In this document: one piece after another, positions 8,649 through 16,518 of the stretch | Position numbering within the stretch: position 1 is the first letter of the stretch | Layout of the letters: each line of letters starts with the position of its first letter | DNA from: JAYOEY01 sp038120295 | Lineage (GTDB): Bacteria; Pseudomonadota; Alphaproteobacteria; MPNO01; UBA2964 | DNA length: 64,000 nucleotides | Direction: 5' to 3' | NCBI GenBank assembly: GCA_038120295.1 | Contig: JAYOLL010000002.1 | Location: 186,001-250,000, forward strand | Made by a program: the position numbers and the translations under genes | Notes under the pieces: model-generated | Seen by the model: the letters and a program-made list of their open reading frames with translations, nothing else | The model's database searches: none | Told to the model about the DNA's origin: nothing

Positions 8649-8668
8649 GGCGGAAGGAGCTTTTTCGT
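8649..8668. promoter_or_regulatory. Divergent senB/senA start gap with senA ribosome binding site
   Basis: Only 20 bp separate the start codons of the divergent senB and senA genes. The gap contains GGAAGGAG, a good Shine-Dalgarno for senA placed about 9 bases before its ATG. No matching Shine-Dalgarno exists for senB. There is no room for two promoters, so each promoter must lie within the first part of the opposite coding region, or one or both messages are nearly leaderless. Confidence 0.6.
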
Positions 8669-9973
8669 ATGACTGCACGCGTTTCAAGCGAGTATCTGAC
8701 AAGCATGCTGCAATCGGCGCGGCAGCGCACCCTCGAATTGCTCGAAGGGTTGAACGCCGAACAGCTGATCGGTCCGAAAATGCCGATCCTGAACCCCACC
8801 CAGTGGGAGGTCGGCCATGTCGCCTGGTTCTACGAGCATTTTATTCTGCGGAAGGAGTATGGCGCCGAACCCCTGCTGGAGCGCGGCGATCTTCTCTATG
8901 ACTCCATCGCCATCGCGCACGAAACGCGCTGGGACCTGCCGCTCTACACCATGCCGGAAATCCGCGATTACATGGCGGCGGTGCAGGACGCGGTTCTGGA
9001 TCGCCTGCCCTCCGGCATGGCCAGCGAGCGCGATTCCTACCTTTACCGGTTCACCGCCTTTCACGAGGACATGCATGGCGAAGCGTTCACCTGGGCGCGC
9101 CAGACTCTGGGCTATCCGACGCCGGAATTCGTTCCGGATACGCCCCGCGAAGAGCATATACCGGAAAACGGAATGGTCTCTGGCGATGCGGCCATTCCCG
9201 GCGGAATTCTGCGCTTCGGGGCGGAGCGCGATGCCGGTTTTCTGTTCGATAACGAAAAATACGCGCACGATGTAGTGCTGCCGCCTTTCCGTATGGCGAA
9301 GGCTGCCGTCAGCAACGCCGAGTTCGCCGAATTCGTCGAGGCTGGCGGGTACGAAACGCAGTCGCTGTGGGACGAGGAGGGCTGGAGCTGGCGCTGCGAG
9401 GCGGAGGCGATCCATCCGGTCTACTGGCGGCAAGATAATTCAGGCGGCTGGCAGATGCGGCGCTTCGAACGCTGGATACCGTTGCTCGAAGACGCCGCCA
9501 TCATTCACGTGAACTGGTACGAGGCCAATGCGTTCTGCCGCTGGGCCGCGCGGCGTCTGCCGACGGAAGCCGAATGGGAATTCGCCGCGACGATGAAGCC
9601 GGATGCAGATGGCGGTCTGACAAAGACGCGCTACCCGTGGGGAGACGACGCGCCTACCCCGTCCCACGCCAGTCTTGACGGGTACGCGCTCGGCACGGTC
9701 GATGTCGGCGATCATTCGGCGGGCGACAACCCGTGGGGCGTGCGCCAGCTGATCGGCAATGTGTGGGAATGGACGTTGGATATTTTCGGGCCGTTCGACG
9801 AATTTTCGCCCGACGATTACAGGGAATATTCCGAGCCTCTGTTCGGCAGCACCAGGGTGCTGCGCGGCGGCGCCTGGGCGACCCGGTCGCGCCTCGCCAG
9901 CGGGCTGTACCGCAACTATTTCGGCCCCGACCGGCGCGACGTGCTGTGCGGGTTCAGGACCTGTGCTTTATGA
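8669..9973 (+). CDS. senA: Selenoneine synthase SenA (EgtB-like non-heme iron enzyme)
   Basis: A 434-residue EgtB-type oxidase. The N-terminal DinB-like helical bundle carries the predicted 3-His iron site: H50 in WEVGHVAWF, and H132 and H136 in AFHEDMHGE. The C-terminal half is a formylglycine-generating-enzyme-like (C-type lectin) domain with RLPTEAEWEFAA, GNVWEWT and RVLRGGAW. EgtB proteins join hercynine to a thiol in ergothioneine synthesis; the SenA branch uses the selenosugar made by SenB. Pairing with a TIGR04348 glycosyltransferase is what separates SenA from EgtB, so the call rests on both sequence type and neighbour. No EgtC, EgtD or EgtE is present, which argues against a complete ergothioneine operon here. 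Confidence 0.88.
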   Translation: MTARVSSEYLTSMLQSARQRTLELLEGLNAEQLIGPKMPILNPTQWEVGHVAWFYEHFILRKEYGAEPLLERGDLLYDSIAIAHETRWDLPLYTMPEIRDYMAAVQDAVLDRLPSGMASERDSYLYRFTAFHEDMHGEAFTWARQTLGYPTPEFVPDTPREEHIPENGMVSGDAAIPGGILRFGAERDAGFLFDNEKYAHDVVLPPFRMAKAAVSNAEFAEFVEAGGYETQSLWDEEGWSWRCEAEAIHPVYWRQDNSGGWQMRRFERWIPLLEDAAIIHVNWYEANAFCRWAARRLPTEAEWEFAATMKPDADGGLTKTRYPWGDDAPTPSHASLDGYALGTVDVGDHSAGDNPWGVRQLIGNVWEWTLDIFGPFDEFSPDDYREYSEPLFGSTRVLRGGAWATRSRLASGLYRNYFGPDRRDVLCGFRTCAL

Positions 9974-9996
9974 CTTGCTAACAAAGGATCGCACCC

Positions 9997-10060
9997 GCCC
10001 TCTCCCCCTCCCGACCACCCATCAGGATACTCTCGAGGGTGGTCGGGAGGGGGAGAGGGC
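9997..10060. repeat. Perfect 24-bp inverted repeat (GC-rich hairpin)
   Basis: Arms at 9997-10020 and 10037-10060 are exact reverse complements over 24 bases, with a 16-base loop. It lies between senA and the acyl-CoA synthetase, both on the plus strand. The pyrimidine-rich left arm resembles the other CT-rich repeats of this window. It could fold into a very stable stem that insulates or attenuates the two genes; no T-run follows the arm directly, so a simple intrinsic terminator is less certain. Confidence 0.85.
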
Positions 10061-10087
10061 CGGCGCAGATTTTTCAAGGACCAGATC

Positions 10088-12247
10088 ATGACCGCAAAAG
10101 ACAGCATCCGGAAAGTCGAAGCGCTGCTGAACGCCCGAAATGTCGTGCTGGTCGGCGCGTCCGACAGGCAGGGCAGCTGGCCGCCGCGGTCGTGGCGAAA
10201 CCTGCAGCGGTTTTCCTATCCCGGCCCGGTCTATCCGGTGAACCCGTCGCGCGACGAAATATTCGGCGTACGCTGCTATCCGGATCTCGCCGCTCTGCCG
10301 GAAAAACCGGATCATCTGCTGGTCATGGTGCCGGCCCGCGTCGTCTGCCAGACATTGCGCGACGGGGCGGCGGCGGGCGCCCGTAGCGCCACCGTGATCA
10401 CCGCCGGTTTCAGCGAATCGTCCGATCCCGCCTCGCTCGCCCGTGCGGCGGAGCTTGCGGCGACCATCGAGGAGACCGGCCTTGCCGTGTCGGGCCCCAA
10501 CTGTCTCGGTAATTTCGGCGGGGTGACGCGGATGGTCACCATGCCCGACGACCGGCCGCAACGCTGCGAAGCCGGGTCTATCGCCATCGTCGGGCAATCG
10601 GGCGGGCTGGTGATGGCGCTCAAGCGCACGCTGGAGGAGCGCGGAATGGATAGCGGTTTCGCCGTCACGTCCGGCAACGAGGCCGGGTTGACCACCGCCG
10701 ACTACATCCATTACTTCGCGCAGGAACCGCATACGCGGCTGATAATCTCCTACCTGGAATCGGTGCGCGATCCGGAGAATTTCCTGGCTGCCTGCCAGGC
10801 CGCAAAGCGGGCGGGAAAGCCGGTGATCGTCGTCAAGCTCGGCTCGTCCGACGAGGGGAGAGAAGCGGCGATGGCGCATACCGGCGCGCTGGCGGGGTCG
10901 GTCGCCGCGTTCGACGCCATCGCGGGCGATGCCGGCGCGATCCGGGTGCGCACGCTGGACGACGCGATCGAGGCGGCGGAGTTCTTCGTGCATGTACCGC
11001 TGCCGAAAGGACCGCGCATCGGCGCGATCACCGTTTCGGGCGGTCTGCGCGGGCTGCTGCTGGATACGGCGGCGGCCAACGGCATCGATTTTCCCCCGCT
11101 GTCGAAGAAAACCGACGCCGCGCTGCGAAAACTCCTGGGCGTGGGCAGCATTCTGGGCAACCCGCTGGATTCCGGCTTTGCCGCGCTGACCAGCAAGGAA
11201 ATCTATGTGAAATGCATCGAGATCATGCTGGCCGATCCGAATTTCGACGCGGTCCTGGTGCAGGAGGAGCTGACCCGGGCGCCCGGGACGGAGCGCAAGG
11301 AAGAAAATCTGCGCGCGGTGAACGAGCTGGCGGGCCGGGCGAAGAAGCCCGTCGGATTCGTGACCATGCTTTCCCATAGCCTGACCGATCACAGCCGGGC
11401 GTTGCGCGCCACCCTGCCGCATCTCGCCTTCCTGCAGGAGCCTGACAAGGCGCTGCGGGCGGTCGGCAATGTTGCGCGCTATGCGACCGGCCTGAAGGCG
11501 AAACAGCGCCGTGTCCGCAGGGTGGATCCGCCGCCGGCGCTGAACCGTGCCCTGTCGCGCGCGGAAAATTCCGCCGGTCCGACGCCTCTTTCCGAGGTCG
11601 AGTCGAAGAAACTGCTGCGCGCCTACGGCGTAAGGACGCCGAAGGAAAAACTCGTCCGGACCGCTGCGGACGCCGTGAACGCGGCGAAATCCATCGGCTA
11701 TCCGGTCGCTCTGAAGGCCGTTGGTTCGGCGCTGACGCACAAGACGGAGATGGGCGGCGTGCTGCTGAACAACCGGACGGCCGCCGATGTTCGCAAGGGG
11801 TTTGCGTCTCTTGACCGGATCGTCGGGGAGCATGGCGGAGATGGCGTTCTGGTGGCCCAACAGGTTTCCGGCGGCGTCGAACTCGTCATCGGCGCGTCCC
11901 GCGATCCGGAGATGGGAACCTTCGTGATGCTGGGCTCGGGCGGTGTCGCGCTGGAGCTGTACCGCGATGTCGCCTTCGCCGCGCCGGTGCTGGACGAGGC
12001 ATCCGCCGAAGCGCTGATCGCGAAGACGAAAGCCGCGACGCTGATTGACGGGTTCCGCGGTGCAGAGCCGCTCGACCGGAAGGCGCTCATCGGCGCGCTG
12101 ATATCGGTGTCGCGCCTCGCGCTCGATCTCGGCGATGCGCTCGATTCTATCGATGTGAACCCGTTTCTGCTGCGCCCGCGCGGCGGTCTGGCGCTCGATG
12201 CGCTCGTGGTTCTGGCAGGAGATAGGGACGCGGTTACGCCGGCCTGA
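10088..12247 (+). CDS. Acyl/acetyl-CoA synthetase (ADP-forming), fused alpha-beta
   Basis: A 719-residue NDP-forming acyl-CoA synthetase. Domain order is CoA-binding Rossmann domain (VVLVGASDRQGSWP at residues 18-31), succinyl-CoA-ligase-like domain with the phospho-histidine loop AAMAHTGALAG (His264), and an ATP-grasp domain from about residue 500 (KAVGSALTHKTEMGGV). Length and domain order match the fused form. It interconverts acyl-CoA plus ADP and Pi with acid, CoA and ATP, either activating acids or salvaging energy. It follows the inverted repeat 27 bp downstream and runs convergently into the DUF35 gene, with a 14-bp overlap of the 3' ends. Confidence 0.92.
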   Translation: MTAKDSIRKVEALLNARNVVLVGASDRQGSWPPRSWRNLQRFSYPGPVYPVNPSRDEIFGVRCYPDLAALPEKPDHLLVMVPARVVCQTLRDGAAAGARSATVITAGFSESSDPASLARAAELAATIEETGLAVSGPNCLGNFGGVTRMVTMPDDRPQRCEAGSIAIVGQSGGLVMALKRTLEERGMDSGFAVTSGNEAGLTTADYIHYFAQEPHTRLIISYLESVRDPENFLAACQAAKRAGKPVIVVKLGSSDEGREAAMAHTGALAGSVAAFDAIAGDAGAIRVRTLDDAIEAAEFFVHVPLPKGPRIGAITVSGGLRGLLLDTAAANGIDFPPLSKKTDAALRKLLGVGSILGNPLDSGFAALTSKEIYVKCIEIMLADPNFDAVLVQEELTRAPGTERKEENLRAVNELAGRAKKPVGFVTMLSHSLTDHSRALRATLPHLAFLQEPDKALRAVGNVARYATGLKAKQRRVRRVDPPPALNRALSRAENSAGPTPLSEVESKKLLRAYGVRTPKEKLVRTAADAVNAAKSIGYPVALKAVGSALTHKTEMGGVLLNNRTAADVRKGFASLDRIVGEHGGDGVLVAQQVSGGVELVIGASRDPEMGTFVMLGSGGVALELYRDVAFAAPVLDEASAEALIAKTKAATLIDGFRGAEPLDRKALIGALISVSRLALDLGDALDSIDVNPFLLRPRGGLALDALVVLAGDRDAVTPA

Positions 12248-12644
12248 ATTTCGGCAGCGTCACCTCTTCGGTGACATCGTCGAACGCGACCTCCACCGCC
12301 ATGTCGCAAACGACCTCGTCGGCAGCGATGCCGACAATATTGCTCAATATGCGCGTGCCTTCTTCCAGTTCCACCACGGCAACCACATAGGGCATCTCGG
12401 CTTTCCAGCCCTTGTGGTAAAGCCGGTGATAGGTCACGAAGCTGAACACGCGCCCTTTGCCCGATGCTTCGATCCAGGCAAAATCGCGCGATCCGCAGCC
12501 CGGGCAGATGGTCGACGGTGGATGCCTGTGCGTGTCGCAAGAATCGCATTTCTGAATCAGAAGCCTGTGCGCCTTTGCGCCTTCCCAGAAAGGCAGGGAG
12601 TCGGGCGAGGGACAGGGCAGGGCCTTTTCGTAGTCGCCCGCCAT
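12234..12644 (-). CDS. Zn-ribbon/OB-fold DUF35 acyl-CoA-binding protein
   Basis: A 136-residue protein. An N-terminal rubredoxin-like zinc ribbon shows two CxxC pairs (CDSCD and CPGCG), followed by an OB-fold from about residue 50 (GRVFSFVTYHRLYH). DUF35 proteins bind acyl-CoA and partner with thiolase-like proteins, as in Ltp2-ChsH2 aldolases or BbsAB thiolase. ATG 12644 overlaps the stop of the thiolase-like gene; a GTG three bases earlier is an alternative. The overlap supports a heteromeric complex with that neighbour. Confidence 0.88.
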   Translation of the reverse strand: MAGDYEKALPCPSPDSLPFWEGAKAHRLLIQKCDSCDTHRHPPSTICPGCGSRDFAWIEASGKGRVFSFVTYHRLYHKGWKAEMPYVVAVVELEEGTRILSNIVGIAADEVVCDMAVEVAFDDVTEEVTLPKFRPA

Positions 12645-13831
12645 CACGCCGTCCCCAGAATTAGCGTGGACTCACAAACCGTATTGCCGCCGTGTCCAGA
12701 GACGAGCCCGATTTCCGCGCCGGGGACCTGCCGCTCCGGCCCGTAAATACCCTGCAGCTGGCGCACACCTTCGACGACCTGCAGCATGCCTTCGCAATGG
12801 GCTTCCGACAGCTGACCGCCGGACGTGTTGACGGGTAGCGTGCCGTCGAGCGCCAGCGCGCCTGAGGCGACGAACGGCCCGCCTTCGCCCTTTTTGCAGA
12901 AGCCGTAATCTTCCAGCTGCACCAGCACCATGTAGGTGAAGCAGTCGTAAATCTGCGCGAAATCGATCTCGTCCGGACCGACGCCCGCCATCGCGTATGC
13001 CTGTTTCCCCGCCTCGACCGCGCCGGTGCGGATCATGTTGTCGCCCGCGAACCAGCCGGAGATGTTGTTGTGCGAGCCGAATCCCTTGATAAGAACCGGG
13101 CGTTGCTTCAGGTCCTTCGCCCGTTCGGCAGAGGTGACGACGACCGCGCCAGCCGCATCGGTCTGCAGCGAGCAGTCATAGAGTCCGAACGGATCGACGA
13201 TGAGCCGCGCGTCGAGGTAATCCTGCATCGATAGCGGTTTCTTCATGACGGCATCCGGATTGCGCAGCGCGTGGTCGCGGAACGCCAGCGATATTGCGCC
13301 GAACTGTTCCCGCGTCGTTCCGTATTCATGCATGTGCCGCCGCGCGCCGAACCCGTGCATCGCCACCGCGCCGTAAAGGCCGTACTCGGGGCCGAACTCG
13401 CTCCCCTCCATCTGCTGTGGCCGGGCGGAGCCCCGCATATGGTTGTCCCGGTTGGCGTGCACGCGCGACCAGTTATTGCGGCCGAACCCGACGAGCACCG
13501 TCGATACAAGCCCCAGATCGATCAGCATGGCGGCGAGCGCGACGCCCAGCACCTGGCTTGCCCCGCCATTGGTCAGGGTGGTCGAGAAATTCGCGTCGAT
13601 CCCGAGCCGTTCGCCCATGACCTGATGAAACGTATAGATCTCGTCCGGGCCGCGGCAGATCAGCCCGTCGACGTCCTGCGTCGTCAGCCCGGCGTCGTCG
13701 AGCGCGTTCTTCATCGCCTCTTCGAGCAGCCCCTGCGAGGATATGCCCGGCACCTTGCCGAGCCGGCTTGCGCCCGCACCGACGATGGCGCACCGGTCGC
13801 GAAGACGTTGCGACGGCCTAATATCGACCAT
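12644..13831 (-). CDS. Thiolase-like (SCP2/lipid-transfer type) protein, probable aldolase or acyltransferase
   Basis: A 395-residue thiolase-fold protein. At the position of the thiolase nucleophile the sequence is LTNGGASQVLG, with no cysteine. The later QIYDCFTYMVL and NTSGGQLSEAH and the ending LVSGHGGNTVCES match the SCP2-thiolase/lipid-transfer group. Loss of the nucleophilic cysteine is seen in Ltp2-type retro-aldolases that act with DUF35 partners, so a C-C cleaving aldolase on an acyl-CoA is a better guess than a classical thiolase. Overlaps the DUF35 gene downstream and lies 2 bp from the CoA-transferase upstream, forming a three-gene operon. Confidence 0.85.
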   Translation of the reverse strand: MVDIRPSQRLRDRCAIVGAGASRLGKVPGISSQGLLEEAMKNALDDAGLTTQDVDGLICRGPDEIYTFHQVMGERLGIDANFSTTLTNGGASQVLGVALAAMLIDLGLVSTVLVGFGRNNWSRVHANRDNHMRGSARPQQMEGSEFGPEYGLYGAVAMHGFGARRHMHEYGTTREQFGAISLAFRDHALRNPDAVMKKPLSMQDYLDARLIVDPFGLYDCSLQTDAAGAVVVTSAERAKDLKQRPVLIKGFGSHNNISGWFAGDNMIRTGAVEAGKQAYAMAGVGPDEIDFAQIYDCFTYMVLVQLEDYGFCKKGEGGPFVASGALALDGTLPVNTSGGQLSEAHCEGMLQVVEGVRQLQGIYGPERQVPGAEIGLVSGHGGNTVCESTLILGTA

Positions 13832-13833
13832 GG

Positions 13834-15000
13834 TTACTCCGCCGCCTGACCTGACTTGGAGAGACGGTCGCGAATACGTTCAAGAATCTCGGCATTATGT
13901 TCGCCATGGCCGGGCGCGGCGGTGCGGATCTCCGTCGGCGTGTCGTGCAGCGTCACCCCGCCATCGATCAGCTTTACCGTTCCCAGCTTCGGATGAGGCA
14001 CCTCGCGCACCATGTCGAGATGCTGCACCTGCGGATCGGCCAGCGTTTCGTCCAGTGAATAGATCGGCGACGACGGCACGTCTGCTTCCAGCAGAAGCTG
14101 GAGCCAGTGGTCGCGCGGCTGCGTCGCGAAGATCGCGGCAAGCTCGGCCTCCAGCGCATCGTAATTCGTCCGTCGGTCGGTCTTGTCCGCAAACCGCGCA
14201 TCCTCGACCCAGTCTTCGCGCCCGACGACGCGGCACAGCCCCTGCCAGAACTTGGCGGGCGAAGACAGGTGAATGACGAACGGTTTCCCGTCGCCGGCGA
14301 CGAAGGCGTAGACCTGCGCCGTGCCGGTGCGGGTCCTGCGCGATGGGATATTGCCGTCCTCGAAATAGCGCGCCGCGTTCTCGCCCTGAAAGGCCAGCGT
14401 CGCCTGCAGCAGCGAGGTTTCCACCAGCTGGCCGCGCCCGGTCTTCTCTCGGGCGCAGATCGCGCCGAGAATGCCGTAGGCCGCCATCATCCCGGTCAGG
14501 TGATCGGACAGGGAGATCCCCATCCCCTTGGGTGCGTCCATGTCTGTCAGCACCGACATCAGCGCGCCCAGCGCCTGGCCGACCGTGTCGTAGCCCGGGC
14601 GTTTCGCGTAGGGCCCGTCCGGCCCGTACCCCGTCACCGCGCAGTAGATCAGCTTCGGGTTGGCGGCGGAAAGGTCTTCGTACCCAAGTCCCAGCCGGTC
14701 CATCACGCCGGGGCGGAAATTCTCGATCAGCACGTCGGCTTCGAGCGCCAGCGCGCGGGCAGCGTCGCGCCCCTCGTCCGATTTGAGGTCCAGCGTGACG
14801 CTCTTCTTGTTGCGGTTGACCGAGCCGAACGTCGCCGAATACTCCGCCGCGCCCCAGCCGCGGAACGGGTCGCCCGATTTCGGTTCCTCGATCTTGATCA
14901 CCTCGGCGCCGAGGTCGCCCAGCATCATCCCGGCATAGGGGCCGGACACGTAGGACGCGAATTCGAGAATGGTAATGCCGTCGAGTGCCGCCTGCGCCAT
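13834..15000 (-). CDS. Class III CoA-transferase (CaiB/BaiF family)
   Basis: A 388-residue family III CoA-transferase. Typical features are ILEFASYVSGPYAGMMLGDL at the N-terminus, GAEVIKIEEP, LIENFRPGVMDRLGL, and the catalytic aspartate D138 in RPGYDTVGQA. These enzymes move CoA between carboxylic acids via an enzyme-bound anhydride. ATG 15000 is chosen because the family's sequence begins there and a strong GGAGGAGG lies just upstream; an open frame extends to 15123 but reads through the tandem repeat. First gene of the operon with the thiolase-like and DUF35 genes, so it likely supplies that pair with acyl-CoA. Confidence 0.92.
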   Translation of the reverse strand: MAQAALDGITILEFASYVSGPYAGMMLGDLGAEVIKIEEPKSGDPFRGWGAAEYSATFGSVNRNKKSVTLDLKSDEGRDAARALALEADVLIENFRPGVMDRLGLGYEDLSAANPKLIYCAVTGYGPDGPYAKRPGYDTVGQALGALMSVLTDMDAPKGMGISLSDHLTGMMAAYGILGAICAREKTGRGQLVETSLLQATLAFQGENAARYFEDGNIPSRRTRTGTAQVYAFVAGDGKPFVIHLSSPAKFWQGLCRVVGREDWVEDARFADKTDRRTNYDALEAELAAIFATQPRDHWLQLLLEADVPSSPIYSLDETLADPQVQHLDMVREVPHPKLGTVKLIDGGVTLHDTPTEIRTAAPGHGEHNAEILERIRDRLSKSGQAAE

Positions 15001-15012
15001 GGCGCTGCCTCC

Positions 15013-15056
15013 TCCTGTTCGGAAAGTCCTGTTCGGAAAAATCCTGTTCGGAAAAA
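15013..15056. repeat. Three tandem copies of a 15-bp unit
   Basis: The unit TCCTGTTCGGAAAAA occurs at 15027-15041 and 15042-15056, with a 14-base imperfect copy at 15013-15026. It sits in the 5' leader of the CoA-transferase gene, within 60 bp of its start. It may be replication slippage; an effect on the leader or promoter is possible. Confidence 0.85.
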
Positions 15057-15162
15057 GCGTAGCCAAGCCTGAGCGGGGCGGCAAGAAGAGCGGTAAGCGG
15101 GCGCGAGGGTTTCCAACCCGCATGCTCGCATTACAATGCGCCGATCACCGGGGAGAGACGCC

Positions 15163-16389
15163 ATGCTGTCGCACGAAGACAACGACCTTCTGACCCGTAC
15201 GGGGCCCGGAACGCCGATGGGAGATCTCATGCGGCGCTACTGGATTCCGGTGGCCTATTCGCACCAGCTGGCGGGGCCGGACTGTCCGCCCATCCGGGTG
15301 AAGCTGCTGGGTGAAAATCTCGTCGCCTTTCGCAATACGGAAGGCCGGGTCGGGCTGCTCGACGAGCGCTGTCCGCACCGCACCGCCTCGATGTTCTTCG
15401 GCCGCAACGAGGAATGCGGGCTGCGCTGCGTCTATCATGGCTGGAAATTCGATATCGACGGCAACTGCGTCGATCTGCCCTCCGAGCCGCCGGGCAGCAA
15501 CTTCCGCGAAAAAATCCGCATCAAGGCGTACCCGTGCGTCGAGCAGGGCGGCGTGGTCTGGACCTATATGGGGCCGCCGGAAAAGAAGCCCGACTTCCCC
15601 GCGCTGGAATGGGCGGAACTGCCCGAGGATCACCGCTTCGCCACGCGGCATATACAGGAATGCAACTGGCTGCAGGGCGTGGAAGGCGGGTTCGACAACG
15701 CGCATCTGGCGTTCCTCCATCGCGGTACCGGGGCGATAAACCAGAACGCGATTCCGCTGAAATACGAGGCGTTCGAGACCGGGTTCGGCGTGATCTGCGG
15801 CACCGGGCGCGACGCCGGGAACGGCAATCTGCGCTGGGCGACCGACCTGATGATCATGCCGTTCCACAAGATTTTTGCGACGCGACCCAACGGCGCGCAT
15901 ATGTGGGTGCCGGTCGATGACGAGACCACCATGCTCTACAGCATCGATTACTATCCCGACCGGCCGCTCGACGAAGCCGTGCTGGAACGCTCGCAGAACT
16001 GGCTGCATATCCACACCGAGAACATTCCCGGCACCGACCTGACGGTGCAGAACCCGCGCAACGACTACCTGATTGACCGCGAATGGCAGGCCACGGGCGA
16101 GAGCTTCACCGGCATACGCGGGCTCGGCATTCAGGACAGCGCGGTGCAGGAATCGATGGGGCGGATCGCCGACCGCACCATCGAGCATCTGGGCCAGAGC
16201 GATATCGCCATCATATCGATCCGCAGGATGCTGCTGGAAACATTGCGGGCCTTCGAGCGCGGCGAGGACCCGCCGGGGCTCAACCCGGTCGATTACCGCG
16301 CGCGCTCGACCCGGTTCGAACTGCCGCCCGATGCGGACTACCTGCCCGAGGCGCGGCGGCAGCTCGCCGAGCAGCTGGCGGAAGGCTGA
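15163..16389 (+). CDS. Rieske aromatic-ring-hydroxylating oxygenase, phthalate 4,5-dioxygenase-like (copy 1)
   Basis: A 408-residue oxygenase component. The Rieske [2Fe-2S] ligands are C70 and H72 in CPHRTAS and C89 and H92 in CVYHGW. The mononuclear iron site is H181 and H186, with bridging D178, in GGFDNAHLAFLHRG. This short type without a beta subunit resembles phthalate 4,5-dioxygenase and related demethylases. ATG 15163 has GGGGAGAG just upstream. No reductase gene is next to it. A close paralog lies at 27,223. The downstream Pht5-like gene suggests a phthalate-type substrate (inference). Confidence 0.92.
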   Translation: MLSHEDNDLLTRTGPGTPMGDLMRRYWIPVAYSHQLAGPDCPPIRVKLLGENLVAFRNTEGRVGLLDERCPHRTASMFFGRNEECGLRCVYHGWKFDIDGNCVDLPSEPPGSNFREKIRIKAYPCVEQGGVVWTYMGPPEKKPDFPALEWAELPEDHRFATRHIQECNWLQGVEGGFDNAHLAFLHRGTGAINQNAIPLKYEAFETGFGVICGTGRDAGNGNLRWATDLMIMPFHKIFATRPNGAHMWVPVDDETTMLYSIDYYPDRPLDEAVLERSQNWLHIHTENIPGTDLTVQNPRNDYLIDREWQATGESFTGIRGLGIQDSAVQESMGRIADRTIEHLGQSDIAIISIRRMLLETLRAFERGEDPPGLNPVDYRARSTRFELPPDADYLPEARRQLAEQLAEG

Positions 16390-16518
16390 CCCTTACGCCG
16401 TTGCGGGTTCAGCGCCGCTTCCACGCCCCCCGCGCCGGGGCACGCCTCGGCCTGTTTGCGCGATTTATGCGAAGACGCTAGACAGCACCGGACACCAGTC
16501 CGAACCAGGAAGGCAGCC

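Noticed and set aside
8669..9973. EgtB of an ergothioneine operon
   Set aside because: The adjacent SenB-type glycosyltransferase and nearby SelD, and the absence of egtA/C/D/E, favour SenA. A phylogeny is needed for final proof.
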